64,000 bases of DNA from GCA-958296115 sp965222445 (GCA_965222445.1 CBDCTY010000002.1:2480001-2544000); one strand, 5' to 3'; positions 1 through 8,947 are shown, numbered from the stretch's first letter. A program made the numbers and translations. Notes: a model not told the origin generated them from the sequence alone.

Positions 1-148
1 CTGTATGCACAACTGGTGCAGACACAGCTGGTGAGCGCCGGGGGCAGGGGCATTTCCACCACAGAGCACGCTGAGAGCACAGAGATAGAGACAGGTTGAG
101 CGGGGGGGTCCGTCTAAGAATCGACGGGAGCTTGGAGAGGAGGCCTTG

Positions 149-1054
149 ATGGCTGTGGGTAAGGTGTTGATTACGGGGGCTGCCGGGTACATCGCGAGCT
201 ACATTATGCCGGGCCTCCGGGGGATGTACGATCTGACCCTGCTGGACATGCGCGCCGTCGACCGCGCCGGGCGCCGGGTCGAAGGTGTGGTGAAGGCCGA
301 CCTCACCGACCCGGACCGGTCCCGCTACCAGCACCACTTCGAAGGCGTCGACGCGGTGATTCACCTCGGCCACAAGTCGAGGAGACGGGAGCCGCTGGAC
401 GACTTTCATGACGAGGTCGACAACGTGCGGATGGTGTACAACGTCCTGCGGTGCGCGTACGACGCGTCGGTGCCTCGGGTGGCGGTCGCCAGCTCCAACC
501 ACGCGGCTGACTGGTACGAGCACGCCCTGATACACGAGAGGAAGATGGAGATGCTCGACCCGTATGCCCCTCCGCTTTCGGACAATTTCTACGGGTGGGC
601 AAAGGCCTCATACGAGCACCTGGGCTTCCTGTTCGCGTGCGGATTTCCGAGATTCCAAGACGCGTCGGGCCGCGAGACTCACGTCTCGCCGCAGCCTGGG
701 CCGCGCCGACTCGAGGTGGTTAACGTCCGTATAGGTGCGCCGAGGGAGATAGACGCGAGCAGCTTCGAGGGGGACCCAGCCGGTTACAAGCGGGACCTGG
801 GCGCGTACGTCAGTGCCAGGGACCTGGCTCAGCTCTTCCGCAGGGCGATCGAGACGCCGGACATCGAGAACGAGCACGGCATCCCCTGGCAGGTCGTCTA
901 TGGGATCAGCGGCAACACCCGCGCCTTCTGGTCGCTGTCTAACGCGCGGGCCGTGCTCGGCTACGAGCCGGAGGACGATTCGGAGGTCAGGTTTGCGGGC
1001 GACCTCGCGGATTTCCTCCCTGAAGAGGGCGCGGCGGGACGGCTGGGGGCCTGA
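149..1054 (+). CDS. NAD(P)-dependent epimerase/dehydratase (extended SDR)
   Basis: This 301-residue protein is probably a cytosolic nucleotide-sugar or sugar-acid epimerase/dehydratase. A Rossmann nucleotide-binding loop of the form TGAAGYIA lies at residues 9-16, where Ala replaces the last Gly of the usual GxxGxxG. The SDR catalytic pair Tyr148 and Lys152 sits in a YGWAK context. I place the start at the ATG at 149 rather than the adjacent TTG at 146 because a strong Shine-Dalgarno (134-143) lies five bases upstream. The stop codon overlaps the start of the next gene (TGATG), so the two are probably translationally coupled. The substrate cannot be read from sequence. Confidence 0.85.
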   Translation: MAVGKVLITGAAGYIASYIMPGLRGMYDLTLLDMRAVDRAGRRVEGVVKADLTDPDRSRYQHHFEGVDAVIHLGHKSRRREPLDDFHDEVDNVRMVYNVLRCAYDASVPRVAVASSNHAADWYEHALIHERKMEMLDPYAPPLSDNFYGWAKASYEHLGFLFACGFPRFQDASGRETHVSPQPGPRRLEVVNVRIGAPREIDASSFEGDPAGYKRDLGAYVSARDLAQLFRRAIETPDIENEHGIPWQVVYGISGNTRAFWSLSNARAVLGYEPEDDSEVRFAGDLADFLPEEGAAGRLGA

Positions 1055-1905
1055 TGGGCGCACTCGACAAAGCCCTGGAGACGGCTCTGAGGCGTGTATC
1101 GGAGGAGGTCCGGGAGCATGCCCGCCAGGGTCTGGGCCGCGAGGTGGTCGGGCGGGTCCCCGGCCGCCCGGAGAGCGAGGACGTCGAGATTGGCATCGAC
1201 AGCCGCTGCGACGCGATATTCGTCGAGTCCCTGGCGGACGTGGGGGTCACGGTGCGGGTCTACTCCGAGCACGGCGTCGACATCGTGGGCAGCGGCGAGC
1301 CGGAGTATATTGTCGCGGTTGATCCCTTCGACGGCTCTGGCCTGTACCGGCGGGGCATTCCCGCTGAGTGGTGGAGCGTCGCCAGCTATTTCGACGGCGC
1401 GGGCACGCCGCTGGGAGGCGCCGCCGTGGACATTCTCCGGGGCGAGTTGTATTCCGCCGACGCGGAGGGTGTGTCGGTCGGCCCTGTGGACGGCGCGGGC
1501 AGGCGGCGGGTATCACGGTCGTACAAGGGGTCCCTCGACGACAATGTGACCCTCGCGGCCTACCTGATGCAGCCGTCGTACCTCAGCGAATGGGCGTCGC
1601 GGACGAGGAACTTGTTGGCGCGGTACCCGGGTCTGCGGGTATGGCCGAATGGCGGCGCCTGCATCTACCCCTGGCTGGCGCGCGGGCTAGTGGACGCATA
1701 CCTCATGTTCGACGAGCCCCGCTCGGAGATAGACCCAGGCATTGGATTTGCCGCGAGATCAGGCGTGAGGCTCTTTGAGGTGGACCCTGACGGCCACCTT
1801 GCGGTATACAGGTTCTCCCCCGAGGATCGGGCGGGCCGGTCGCCGTTCTTCATAGCGGCGTGCACGGCGGACCTGGCGCGGAGAATTGTAGCGGAGCTGA
1901 TCTGA
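1054..1905 (+). CDS. Inositol-monophosphatase-like (IMPase/FBPase superfamily) sugar phosphatase
   Basis: The 283-residue product carries a DPFDGSG motif near residue 90. This corresponds to the metal-binding DPxDGT signature of inositol monophosphatase and related bisphosphatases. Upstream acidic residues (EDVEIGIDSRCD) fit the usual first metal site. It overlaps the preceding epimerase by one base, suggesting that both act on the same phosphorylated or nucleotide-linked sugar. The C-terminal half is divergent, so a narrower name than IMPase-like phosphatase is not justified. Confidence 0.7.
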   Translation: MGALDKALETALRRVSEEVREHARQGLGREVVGRVPGRPESEDVEIGIDSRCDAIFVESLADVGVTVRVYSEHGVDIVGSGEPEYIVAVDPFDGSGLYRRGIPAEWWSVASYFDGAGTPLGGAAVDILRGELYSADAEGVSVGPVDGAGRRRVSRSYKGSLDDNVTLAAYLMQPSYLSEWASRTRNLLARYPGLRVWPNGGACIYPWLARGLVDAYLMFDEPRSEIDPGIGFAARSGVRLFEVDPDGHLAVYRFSPEDRAGRSPFFIAACTADLARRIVAELI

Positions 1906-2215
1906 CGGGCTGTCGCGGCAGCTCAGCGACCGCGAGCATCTCGGGTTCAGGTCTCAGCCTATTCGACTTGGCCTTTCCCTTCCACTAATGCGCCGATTCC
2001 TCCGTGGCGCTTTGCCGGCATCCTCAGTACCTGTACCGGCCCTCTCCACTACGACGGTCGTTGCACAGGCACTCAACTGCATCGCGCGGCAGTTGCAGCG
2101 AAACGGTTAAGCCTTGTTGAGAGTAATCCTAAACCCGAGAGGCACTGCGATGGAGTGACGCCATCGCGCCGGCCGGCCTCGCGGGCGGCGCCGATCATTC
2201 GGAGCAACTGTGAGT
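1906..2215. other. Intergenic region with no recognised feature
   Basis: This is about 310 bases between the stop of the phosphatase gene and the stop of the convergent small gene. I see no credible coding region, no RNA gene and no hairpin followed by a T-run. It simply separates two convergent transcription units. Confidence 0.5.
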
Positions 2216-2521
2216 TTAGTTGCTGGGAGGATCACTCTTGCGTAGTCGTCTCTGCCTCCTCACACCCGGAGAAAGCCAGAAGTAGATCGCGTCATCCTTG
2301 CGCTTGATGACGATCTCCTTACCTGCGAACTCCGCAGCCTTGCCGATTCGCCTCCTCAGGGCTGTGGGGCTCTCGTTTTCGTCAGAAACCTCCAACTTGC
2401 CTGCCTCACCGTCCTTCAACTGGTTCAAATAGCCGAGATATTCGTTCATGATTTCGGCACGCTTGCCGGTCGCGGAGTCCATCTCGGCCTTGGTCTGTGA
2501 GATTACCTCAAAATTCGCCAT
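2216..2521 (-). CDS. Hypothetical small charged protein, 101 aa
   Basis: I do not recognise this family. The protein is highly charged, with a basic C-terminus and predicted helices in the first 70 residues. A central stretch (residues about 68-80) alternates basic and hydrophobic residues like a beta-hairpin. It has no signal peptide or membrane segment. It is likely real: a strong Shine-Dalgarno (AGGAGG) lies about ten bases upstream of its ATG, and a plausible promoter precedes that. It is transcribed in the same direction as the downstream dnaN and GNAT genes but as its own unit. Confidence 0.6.
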   Translation of the reverse strand: MANFEVISQTKAEMDSATGKRAEIMNEYLGYLNQLKDGEAGKLEVSDENESPTALRRRIGKAAEFAGKEIVIKRKDDAIYFWLSPGVRRQRRLRKSDPPSN

Positions 2522-2553
2522 CTAAGGATCGCCTCCTAGTCGTACTTACCATT

Positions 2554-2582
2554 AAGATACTATAACAAGTGAGAGTACGCAA
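2554..2582 (-). promoter_or_regulatory. Probable sigma-70-type promoter for the 101-aa gene
   Basis: On the minus strand, TTGCGT (2577-2582) and TATCTT (2554-2559) are separated by 17 bases. They lie a short distance upstream of the Shine-Dalgarno and ATG of the small gene. The assignment rests on consensus matching only. An overlapping TATAGT just upstream is an alternative -10. Confidence 0.4.
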
Positions 2583-2652
2583 ACCGACTCGTGGGTCCAG
2601 CATCGTTAGGTTGCCTATCGGTTACTCCCTTACGGTGGCTCGTACCAACGGA

Positions 2653-3723
2653 TCAGACGGAATCACGCGAACCAATTCGAATGTCTTGCCAAGGCTGGCG
2701 GCCTCCATAGTATTCACCACGCCCGCGGATAGGATTGCCCGATGTCTCAATGTCGTGAGTGTATATCAGCATGTCGGAACTCCGGTCCCCGTCCCTAAAG
2801 TGGCCAGGAAGCCGGGCGGTCTCCGAGAAACCAGCGTTGCGGATGAGCCGCTTCTGATCGTCGTCTATATCCGCAACATGGACCTGGACGATACCTATTG
2901 ACAGCTCGTTTGCCATAACCAATGAGTGCCAGAGCAGATCGCCCGCCTGTGGGTAGTAGTCAGGGCAGACGCGGAAAGTGAGCGTAGCCACGTGCTGCTC
3001 GTAGTAGGTGTTTAGTCGGTGGAAGGCGGCTAGGCCGACCACTCTATTCGCTGGGGTTTCGAGAACGAAGACAGCCCCGAGCCCTCCTTCGGAGTCACAC
3101 ATTAGCTGGGTGAAGTGGCGCTCGAAGCGAGTATCTCTGAAGCTGTCCGTCAGGTAGTCCTTTATCAGCCAGTCCGGTTCCGGGTTGTTGAAGAGCAGAC
3201 AAGCCCGGGGCAGGTCGCCCCAAACTGCCTCGCGTATCTTGGCCTTTCCGGCATATGACAGGTAGGTGTATGCGAAGTCTTGGGCGTCGGGCGACACATA
3301 CGTCATCCCGTCGCCGACCGTGTACCAGAAACCGTGGTTTTCGTACAGGGACCCGGCGATGGGGTTTGTCGTACACAGTAGCAGGGCTCCGCCCCCATCC
3401 GAACGAAAGTCGGCAATAAGCCTGTTCAGCAGCGTGGAGGCGATGCCCTTTCGCCGGTGACGCTCGTCTGTCTCCACGAACTCGACCACGCCGACATCCC
3501 GCGTGTTCCTGGGAGTGTAGCAGCCCATGCTCCCGACAACCTCACCGTCGATCTCGGCGATAAAGTAGCGGACGCTGAGTGTGTCCGACATTCTACCGCT
3601 CAATAGGTCGTCGCGAAGGTGGGACCAGCACCCCACCTTGTCGGCGTAGTGTCCCAGTGGAGAATCCACGACCCTGACTGCCATGGATTCCCCGCTGCCC
3701 AGCTTCACCCTTTCGAGAGCCAT
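2653..3723 (-). CDS. GNAT-family N-acetyltransferase with C-terminal extension
   Basis: The 356-residue protein has an N-terminal GNAT acetyltransferase domain (roughly residues 15-150). The acetyl-CoA pyrophosphate-binding loop reads RRKGIAS within the HRRKGIASTLL motif. Further hallmarks are the strand IAEIDGEVVG and the late motif SLYENHGFW. Residues about 160-330 look like a second, degenerate GNAT-like half (VLETPANRVVGLAAFH and following), so this is probably a tandem GNAT protein. The acceptor substrate is unknown. It lies upstream of the 101-aa gene in the same orientation, with dnaN about 100 bases upstream. Confidence 0.75.
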   Translation of the reverse strand: MALERVKLGSGESMAVRVVDSPLGHYADKVGCWSHLRDDLLSGRMSDTLSVRYFIAEIDGEVVGSMGCYTPRNTRDVGVVEFVETDERHRRKGIASTLLNRLIADFRSDGGGALLLCTTNPIAGSLYENHGFWYTVGDGMTYVSPDAQDFAYTYLSYAGKAKIREAVWGDLPRACLLFNNPEPDWLIKDYLTDSFRDTRFERHFTQLMCDSEGGLGAVFVLETPANRVVGLAAFHRLNTYYEQHVATLTFRVCPDYYPQAGDLLWHSLVMANELSIGIVQVHVADIDDDQKRLIRNAGFSETARLPGHFRDGDRSSDMLIYTHDIETSGNPIRGRGEYYGGRQPWQDIRIGSRDSV

Positions 3724-3822
3724 TCAGGTCGCTTCCAAGCCCTCTCTAGCAGGGATCTGAGGTGGGCCCAGTTGACACTCCGCATGGCGGGACAGCGGCC
3801 TCTAATGACGGCATGAAGCGGG

Positions 3823-4956
3823 TCACCAGGCGACAAACATAGGCATGACCACGTGGACGTACCTGTCGTCGCCGACCGGCCTGACGACGCCGGGGCTCGA
3901 TGGGCTGGTGACCTCTAGAGCGATGTCCTCGGACTGCAGGACATCTAGGACGTCGATCACGTACTTGCTGTTGAAGGCAATCTTGGCGTCGTTGCCCTCG
4001 ATGCTTGCGTCGACATCCTCCTTGTGCTCTCCGATCTCCTCCGCTTTCGCGGAGATGGTCAGCTTGCTGCGCTCTTCGTCGGAGCTTCCGTCCACCGTTA
4101 GCCGCAATATGCCGCTCCCATCGCGGGCGAAAATGTCTGCGGTCCTCGCGGCCCTGGAAAAGTATTCTCGCTTGACTGTCGCCTTGGTGTCGAAAGATTG
4201 GGGAATCAACTGGGAGTAGTTTGGAAACGCGCCCTGAAGGAGCTGTGTCACGATCTCAGTGTCGGAAAGCCGGAAGAGCGCCGAATTCTTGGACGGGCTG
4301 ACCGTAAACTCTACGGCCTCGTCACGCCCGGCGACGAGTCTGCTGATCTCGCGCAGGGCTCTGGCAGGGATGATGAAGCCGAGGTCCTCGGACAAGGGCT
4401 CCGCGAGCTTCCCTTTGTAGACGGCCAGTCTGAATCCGTCTGCGGCCGCGAACGTGGCCTCGTCGCCTTCTATCTCGACCTTGATGCCGGTCAGCACGGG
4501 GCGGCTGTCCTCCGTGGCGGCCGCGAAGGCCACAAGGGTTATGGCCTTCTCGAGGTCCGATGCCTGGATGCTGCCGACAACGCCCTCCTCGGTAGTCGGT
4601 ATCGGCGGGAAGTCATCTGCGGCGATCCCGTTCAAATTCGCGTCGACCCTGGCGCACTGGAGCGCCAGACCGGTGGGGTTGTCCCCAATCTCCAGGTCGA
4701 TGCGCTCCGCGGGGAGTGAGTTGACGAAATTGGTGAGAAGCCTTGCCGGGACCGTAATCCCGCCCTCTTCGCCAACCTGGCAGCCGATCCAGGTGGTGAT
4801 GGCGATTTCCGCGTCCGTGGCGGCGAGCTTCAGGCGCGATCCATCGGTCTGGATCAATACGTTCTGCATTATTGGGAGAGGACTCCTCGTGGCCACGGCC
4901 CTGCCGACCACGCCAAGCCCGCGACTCAGGTTCTCCTGTAAGCAAGACACCTGCAT
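3823..4956 (-). CDS. dnaN: DNA polymerase III subunit beta (sliding clamp)
   Basis: The 377-residue product is the ring-shaped processivity clamp of the replicative polymerase. The N-terminal segment (SRGLGVVGRAVATRSPLPIM) and the strand LIQTDGSRLKLAATDAEI are classic for the first clamp domain, and the C-terminal VMPMF-type end matches the family. Length is normal. The frame stays open to 5628, but I choose the ATG at 4956: it begins the conserved domain, follows a G-rich ribosome-binding site, and upstream translation would run antisense through the tmRNA gene. No dnaA neighbour is visible, so there is no evidence for an adjacent origin. Confidence 0.95.
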   Translation of the reverse strand: MQVSCLQENLSRGLGVVGRAVATRSPLPIMQNVLIQTDGSRLKLAATDAEIAITTWIGCQVGEEGGITVPARLLTNFVNSLPAERIDLEIGDNPTGLALQCARVDANLNGIAADDFPPIPTTEEGVVGSIQASDLEKAITLVAFAAATEDSRPVLTGIKVEIEGDEATFAAADGFRLAVYKGKLAEPLSEDLGFIIPARALREISRLVAGRDEAVEFTVSPSKNSALFRLSDTEIVTQLLQGAFPNYSQLIPQSFDTKATVKREYFSRAARTADIFARDGSGILRLTVDGSSDEERSKLTISAKAEEIGEHKEDVDASIEGNDAKIAFNSKYVIDVLDVLQSEDIALEVTSPSSPGVVRPVGDDRYVHVVMPMFVAW

Positions 4957-5124
4957 TCGACCCACCCCCCGATTGAATGTCGGCGTAGAGTATAGATTTG
5001 AGACTGTACGCGGGTCAAGTACCACATCCCGTGGACGTGCCTTCTCTGCACCCCAGATGTTGTGTGTGGATGGGGACAGCACCGGTGCGGGAGCCTGCGC
5101 CACGCCACCACGCCTCATCAGGGA

Positions 5125-5154
5125 TGGCGATGAGGTATCCCGATCGTGTAGAAT
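5125..5154 (+). promoter_or_regulatory. Possible tmRNA promoter
   Basis: A TAGAAT -10 element (5149-5154) with a weak TGGCGA -35 (5125-5130) and an 18-base spacer lies about 15 bases upstream of the mature 5' end of the tmRNA. The -10 is good and the -35 is poor. Confidence 0.35.
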
Positions 5155-5169
5155 ATCGCAGTGACGTGT

Positions 5170-5525
5170 GGGGACGCGTGGTTTCGACAGGGGATTCGTT
5201 CCGCGAGATTGCAGGCCGAGGCGCCACCCACCTCGTAAAAAGGTGGCACCACAGTAACTGGCAACGAAGCTTTGCCCGTCGCCGCCTAAATAGGCGGCGC
5301 GTTCACCGCCATCCTTACCTCGAGGGAGGCGAGTTGAGCGACGCAATTCGAGGCGCTGTTCCGGCGACGCCGATAACCGGGGCCTAAGACAGTCGGCTGG
5401 CCTTCGCGGAGTCCCGCCGGCAAGGGCTGCGCGGGAGGTGAGACCCAAGTGCCGGCTATGCCTGTAGTACATCTCAGCCGGGCGGTCCTTTGGACGGGGA
5501 GTTCGACCCTCCCCCGTCTCCACCA
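5170..5525 (+). ncRNA. ssrA: Transfer-messenger RNA (tmRNA)
   Basis: This RNA rescues stalled ribosomes by acting as tRNA-Ala and then as a short message. The seven-base acceptor stem pairs GGGGACG (5170-5176) with CGTCTCC just before ACCA (ending 5525), with one G-U pair. The T-arm with its TTCGA loop lies just before the 3' end. The tag frame reads from GGC at 5260 to TAA at 5287-5289 and encodes Gly-Asn-Glu-Ala-Leu-Pro-Val-Ala-Ala. The stop codon sits in the loop of a GCCGCC/GGCGGC hairpin, as usual. The resume codon GGC is inferred from position and the ALPVAA-type ending. Confidence 0.93.
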
Positions 5526-5813
5526 CATCGCGCAAGCACCGTCCAACCCCCCGCTGACTGCCACGCCGGCCCGGGTACTGTAGAATCCAACCGAAGCAGT
5601 CCTTCTGCGATGTCTTGGAGCTTGCCATCGGTGTTGCTCATATCGGGGCGGTGCGCTGAGACCAGTGTACGTGAACGCAGCTGAGGACTTTCAGTCTACC
5701 CCGCAAGCGCTGGATTCTCGTCTGGAAAGAGGTCCCTGTTGAATGGCCTGACCCAACGCATCGACTGCCGCTGACCCCACGGGTTCAAGCATATGCCAAT
5801 GGAGGCTCGAACG

Positions 5814-6983
5814 ATGAAGACGTACAGAGTGGCGATTCTCGGGTGCCGCGGGAGAGGGATGGCGGCGGCACGGGCCTACCACATGCACCCTCGCACTCAT
5901 TTGGTTGCCCTGTGCGATCTGCTCCAAGAGCGTGTAGATGCTCTAGGGGACGAGCTTGGAGTGACTGCCCGGTACGACGACCTCGACGCGATGATTGTCG
6001 ATGCCAAGCCGGACATCGTCGCCATTCCTACTGGCACGGAGTTTCACCATGAGCTCTCGATGCGGGTCTTGGAGCACGGGGTGAACATCGAGGTCGAAAA
6101 GCCGATATGCGTCGACTTGGGGCAGGCGGACCAGGTGCTGGCGAAGGCTTCCAAGAAGGACGTTCGGGTGGCGGTGCATCACCAGTCTCGCTCCGGTGGA
6201 TTTATGCGTGCGGTGGCCCAGGCGGTCGGGGACGGGCGCATTGGCGACTTGCGTCAGGTCAACGCCAGTGGCAAGGGATACTACGGCGGGTACGGGCTGC
6301 TGAACATCGGGACGCACTCGCTAAACTCCATGATGAAGTTGACCGGTCGCTGCCGACGGGTGTACGCCTCAGCGAGCACGGACGGACGCCCGATCACTCC
6401 AGGCTGTGTGGTCCCGTCACCGAGCGGGATGGGAACCATCGCCGGTGAGTCGATCAGTGCGCATTTGGAGTTCGACGGTGGGGTGACGGGTACGCTCCTG
6501 CAGCACCGGATGCCGGTCGTTGACGCGACTGGTCATGCTCTGGAGATACTGGGCACGCAGGGGCGCGTGCTCGTCAATGCACCACGCGGCGCGTGGTTGC
6601 TGGAGGGTGCGTGGAATCTGCCTGACGGAGAGCATGACGCGTGGCAGGCGCTCGAGGCCGAGGTCCCGGACGGCTTCGAGGGGGACGGCAATGCGAACCT
6701 CGATGACTACTGGTTCGTCGAGGAGTATGTCGGTGCGCTCGACGAAGGGCGCGACCACGAGTCGAGCGGCGACGAGGCGAGGCACGTCCTGGAGATCATC
6801 ATGGGAATCTTCGAGTCGGCGGCCTACGGGCGGCCCGTGGAGCTTCCGCAGGTCCGCCGCGACCACCCGCTTCTACGATGGCGCCGCGAAAACGGGCTGG
6901 GTGATCCGGAGCCGATGCCACGTCCGTACTATGAGTGGCTGGAGGCAGAAGATCGCAAGCTGGGCCGAATAACGTCCGCCTAA
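5814..6983 (+). CDS. Gfo/Idh/MocA-family oxidoreductase
   Basis: This 389-residue cytosolic NAD(P)-dependent oxidoreductase probably acts on a sugar or inositol. The N-terminal Rossmann motif (VAILGCRGRGMAAA) binds the dinucleotide. The conserved EKPICVDLGQAD segment holds the catalytic-region Lys of the EKP motif. The C-terminal alpha/beta domain includes the GTHSLNSMM region. The ATG at 5814 is preferred over the ATG at 5793 because a GGAGG Shine-Dalgarno (5801-5805) is placed eight bases before it. It stands alone after the tmRNA. Substrate is unknown. Confidence 0.88.
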   Translation: MKTYRVAILGCRGRGMAAARAYHMHPRTHLVALCDLLQERVDALGDELGVTARYDDLDAMIVDAKPDIVAIPTGTEFHHELSMRVLEHGVNIEVEKPICVDLGQADQVLAKASKKDVRVAVHHQSRSGGFMRAVAQAVGDGRIGDLRQVNASGKGYYGGYGLLNIGTHSLNSMMKLTGRCRRVYASASTDGRPITPGCVVPSPSGMGTIAGESISAHLEFDGGVTGTLLQHRMPVVDATGHALEILGTQGRVLVNAPRGAWLLEGAWNLPDGEHDAWQALEAEVPDGFEGDGNANLDDYWFVEEYVGALDEGRDHESSGDEARHVLEIIMGIFESAAYGRPVELPQVRRDHPLLRWRRENGLGDPEPMPRPYYEWLEAEDRKLGRITSA

Positions 6984-7036
6984 TCTGCCTACGGCTAACG
7001 ATCCCTCGAATGGACGGAAGGGCGGTAGGGAGTCGG

Positions 7037-7395
7037 TTCGTAAGCGACGCTGCCGGAGTAGCATTTCGTCACCACAAGCCTAACAGATCGATGGCCCTCG
7101 GCGGTGGATCTTATCTGGACTTCAACGGCGACGGGTGCCTCGACATCTATGTCGCCAACATCGATGAAATGGCCAAGCTGTTCGAGAACTCCTGCCAGTT
7201 TGGCAACAACTGGCTGACTGTCGAGGCCGTCGGCAGCGCCAGCGACCGCGACGGCATCGGGGATCGGATACCGTCACGACCGGGGCGTGAGGGGAGTCTC
7301 GGCTGGGTCCAGCTCCATGGGACAGAACATGCTGCCTGCCACTTCGGGCTGGGCAACTCTAGGGAGGTCTACCCCTTCTGGCGCGTTTCCCGACA
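7037..7395 (+). pseudogene. Decayed FG-GAP / ASPIC-UnbV repeat protein remnant
   Basis: The plus-strand translation contains the start of an FG-GAP-type propeller protein: FVSDAAGVAFRHH, then GGGSYLDFNGDGCLDIYV with the Ca-binding DxNGDGxxD loop. It then jumps directly to an UnbV/ASPIC C-terminal domain (NNWLTVEAVGS, SDRDGIGDRI, HFGLGNSREV). Intact members of this family are several hundred residues long, so most of the propeller is missing and the UnbV domain is shortened. No start codon with a ribosome-binding site precedes it. It is best read as a relic of a secreted repeat protein, lying downstream of and unrelated to the oxidoreductase gene. Confidence 0.7.
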
Positions 7396-7489
7396 CGACG
7401 ACACCGGGACCAGGCCGGTCATACCAAGCCCCAGCGCGGCTTGGCCTTTCTCTGCGACCTGCGCTGACCCCGGCGTCTGGCGTGTCTGC

Positions 7490-8947
7490 TTAGGCGTCAG
7501 ACGCCAGCGCGGCGTTCACGGCCGCAGCGGCTTCCGGCGTCACCCAGCTCTCCCAAATCTTGTTGTTGTTGAGGAACCACAGGGCCGCGTCGGATGGTTC
7601 GGAGCCCTCGTTGGCGTCCATATACTGGAAGATGCTCTTGTAGATGTCTATGGAGAACTCCCAGTTCTGGAGCATCCCGATCACGTCGGGGGCCCGCGGG
7701 AGCAGGCTCTTGTGGACCGCTATCAGTACCAGCGACTCCGCGAAGGCGCAGGCCTTGTTGGCGTCCCAGCACTCCTCGGTATACGGCTCCTCCTGCAGGC
7801 GGACAAGGTCGAGCTTCAGAGCGGGGTCGCCTGTGCCCCACATGTACCCGAGCCACGGCTCCTGCTTCTCGTACGCAGCGAAGACCTCGGCAAACATCGC
7901 ACTCTGATCGCCGGGGGTGATGACGTGCAGGTGGTCAGCCAGTCCATAGGTATTGATCTGCTCGGTGTTGACCAGCGAGCAGGACCACGTCGGCACACAC
8001 GCGACGAGGCGCGCCTTGCCGCGGCTGTCGGGTGTGGAGAAGAGCTCCTGGAACTCGGGCTTCATCAGGTCTTGCGGAGTCTTCAGGTCCGGGTGCGCGT
8101 CGGCTATGTACTTGGGGACTACGAACGTGCTCTGCCAGTCGCCCACGAGGCTGGTGCCGACCGACACCACGTCCCCGATTTCGACCGCCTTTCCCCAGCC
8201 TATCGACTGGTTGGGCAGCCATATCTCGAGCGTTACGTGGATATCCCCCTTCTGCAGACCCTGGAAGTTGGGCAGCGTGCCACCGAATATGACGTCGGTG
8301 GGATAGCCGTACCCGTGTTCCACGATGTACTGTGCGACCCGGTTCTGTACCTGCGCGCTCGTCCAGTTGAGGTCTGAGAAGACGATAGTCTTCCTGGGCG
8401 TCTCTTCCATCATCGCGCGATCATCCAGCGCCTTCGATACTATCTGCTCTATCTGATCCGCAGTGAGGGAGTTCTCGGCAGCCTGCATGACCGCAGAGGA
8501 GATGGCGGCCTGTACGTCATCGCCGGTAACCATGCCCTCCTGGGCCTCCATGACCGCCTTGGAGACGGCGGCCTGGACATCGGCGTTGGTAACCGCATCC
8601 GCAGTGATGGCCATAACGGCGCTCTGCACCAACGCCTGAAGCTCTTGTGTGGATGCGCCCTCCCCAGCGGCGGACGCGACCGCACCCTCCACCATCCGCT
8701 GTATCTCTTGAGCCGAGACCTGGGAGCTGGCCATATCCATCATGGAGGCTTCCACCATGGCCTTGATCTCCTGGGCGGAAACCTGCTGTTGAGGCTCTGG
8801 AGCAGACTTCGCCACCGCGTCTTCGACGATGCTGCGAAGCTGGGTTTCACTCAGCGCGGGGGCTGAGTCCGATGTGCAGGCCAGTGCCCCCATTCCAGCG
8901 AGCGCCAGCAGCAAGCCGATCAATCCTAAGTATCTTATGGTTCTCAT
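7490..8947 (-). CDS. Glycine betaine/proline-type ABC transporter substrate-binding lipoprotein
   Basis: This 485-residue extracytoplasmic lipoprotein is the substrate-binding part of an OpuA/ProU-like importer. A hydrophobic signal segment ends in ALAC with Cys24 as the lipidation site. Residues about 32-181 are seven tandem helical repeats; six have exactly 21 residues. From about residue 184 an OpuAC/ProX-type domain follows (IVFSDLNWTSAQVQ, EIWLPNQSIGW, WLGYMWG), whose Trp-rich segments fit a quaternary-amine cage. I choose the ATG at 8947 because it begins the signal peptide and has a GGAAAAGG site upstream. The matching permease and ATPase lie upstream. The solute is inferred from the family. 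Confidence 0.88.
   Translation of the reverse strand: MRTIRYLGLIGLLLALAGMGALACTSDSAPALSETQLRSIVEDAVAKSAPEPQQQVSAQEIKAMVEASMMDMASSQVSAQEIQRMVEGAVASAAGEGASTQELQALVQSAVMAITADAVTNADVQAAVSKAVMEAQEGMVTGDDVQAAISSAVMQAAENSLTADQIEQIVSKALDDRAMMEETPRKTIVFSDLNWTSAQVQNRVAQYIVEHGYGYPTDVIFGGTLPNFQGLQKGDIHVTLEIWLPNQSIGWGKAVEIGDVVSVGTSLVGDWQSTFVVPKYIADAHPDLKTPQDLMKPEFQELFSTPDSRGKARLVACVPTWSCSLVNTEQINTYGLADHLHVITPGDQSAMFAEVFAAYEKQEPWLGYMWGTGDPALKLDLVRLQEEPYTEECWDANKACAFAESLVLIAVHKSLLPRAPDVIGMLQNWEFSIDIYKSIFQYMDANEGSEPSDAALWFLNNNKIWESWVTPEAAAAVNAALASDA
8404..8854 (-). repeat. Tandem 63-base repeat encoding 21-residue heptad-like units
   Basis: Within the binding lipoprotein, residues 32-181 divide into one 24-residue unit followed by six units of exactly 21 residues. 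Each unit has the pattern of an acidic turn (SAQEI, TNADV, TGDDV), then hydrophobic positions, then an Ala/Met-rich tail. Twenty-one residues is three heptads, so the block is likely one long helical or coiled-coil stalk between the lipid anchor and the solute-binding domain. Confidence 0.75.

Noticed and set aside
4957..5628. N-terminal extension of dnaN to 601 codons
   Set aside because: The extra sequence runs antisense through the tmRNA gene and is not clamp-like. The start at 4956 gives the normal length.
6935..8377. Plus-strand 480-codon frame
   Set aside because: Its first part is the FG-GAP/UnbV relic and the rest is antisense to the betaine-binding lipoprotein gene. It is not one gene.
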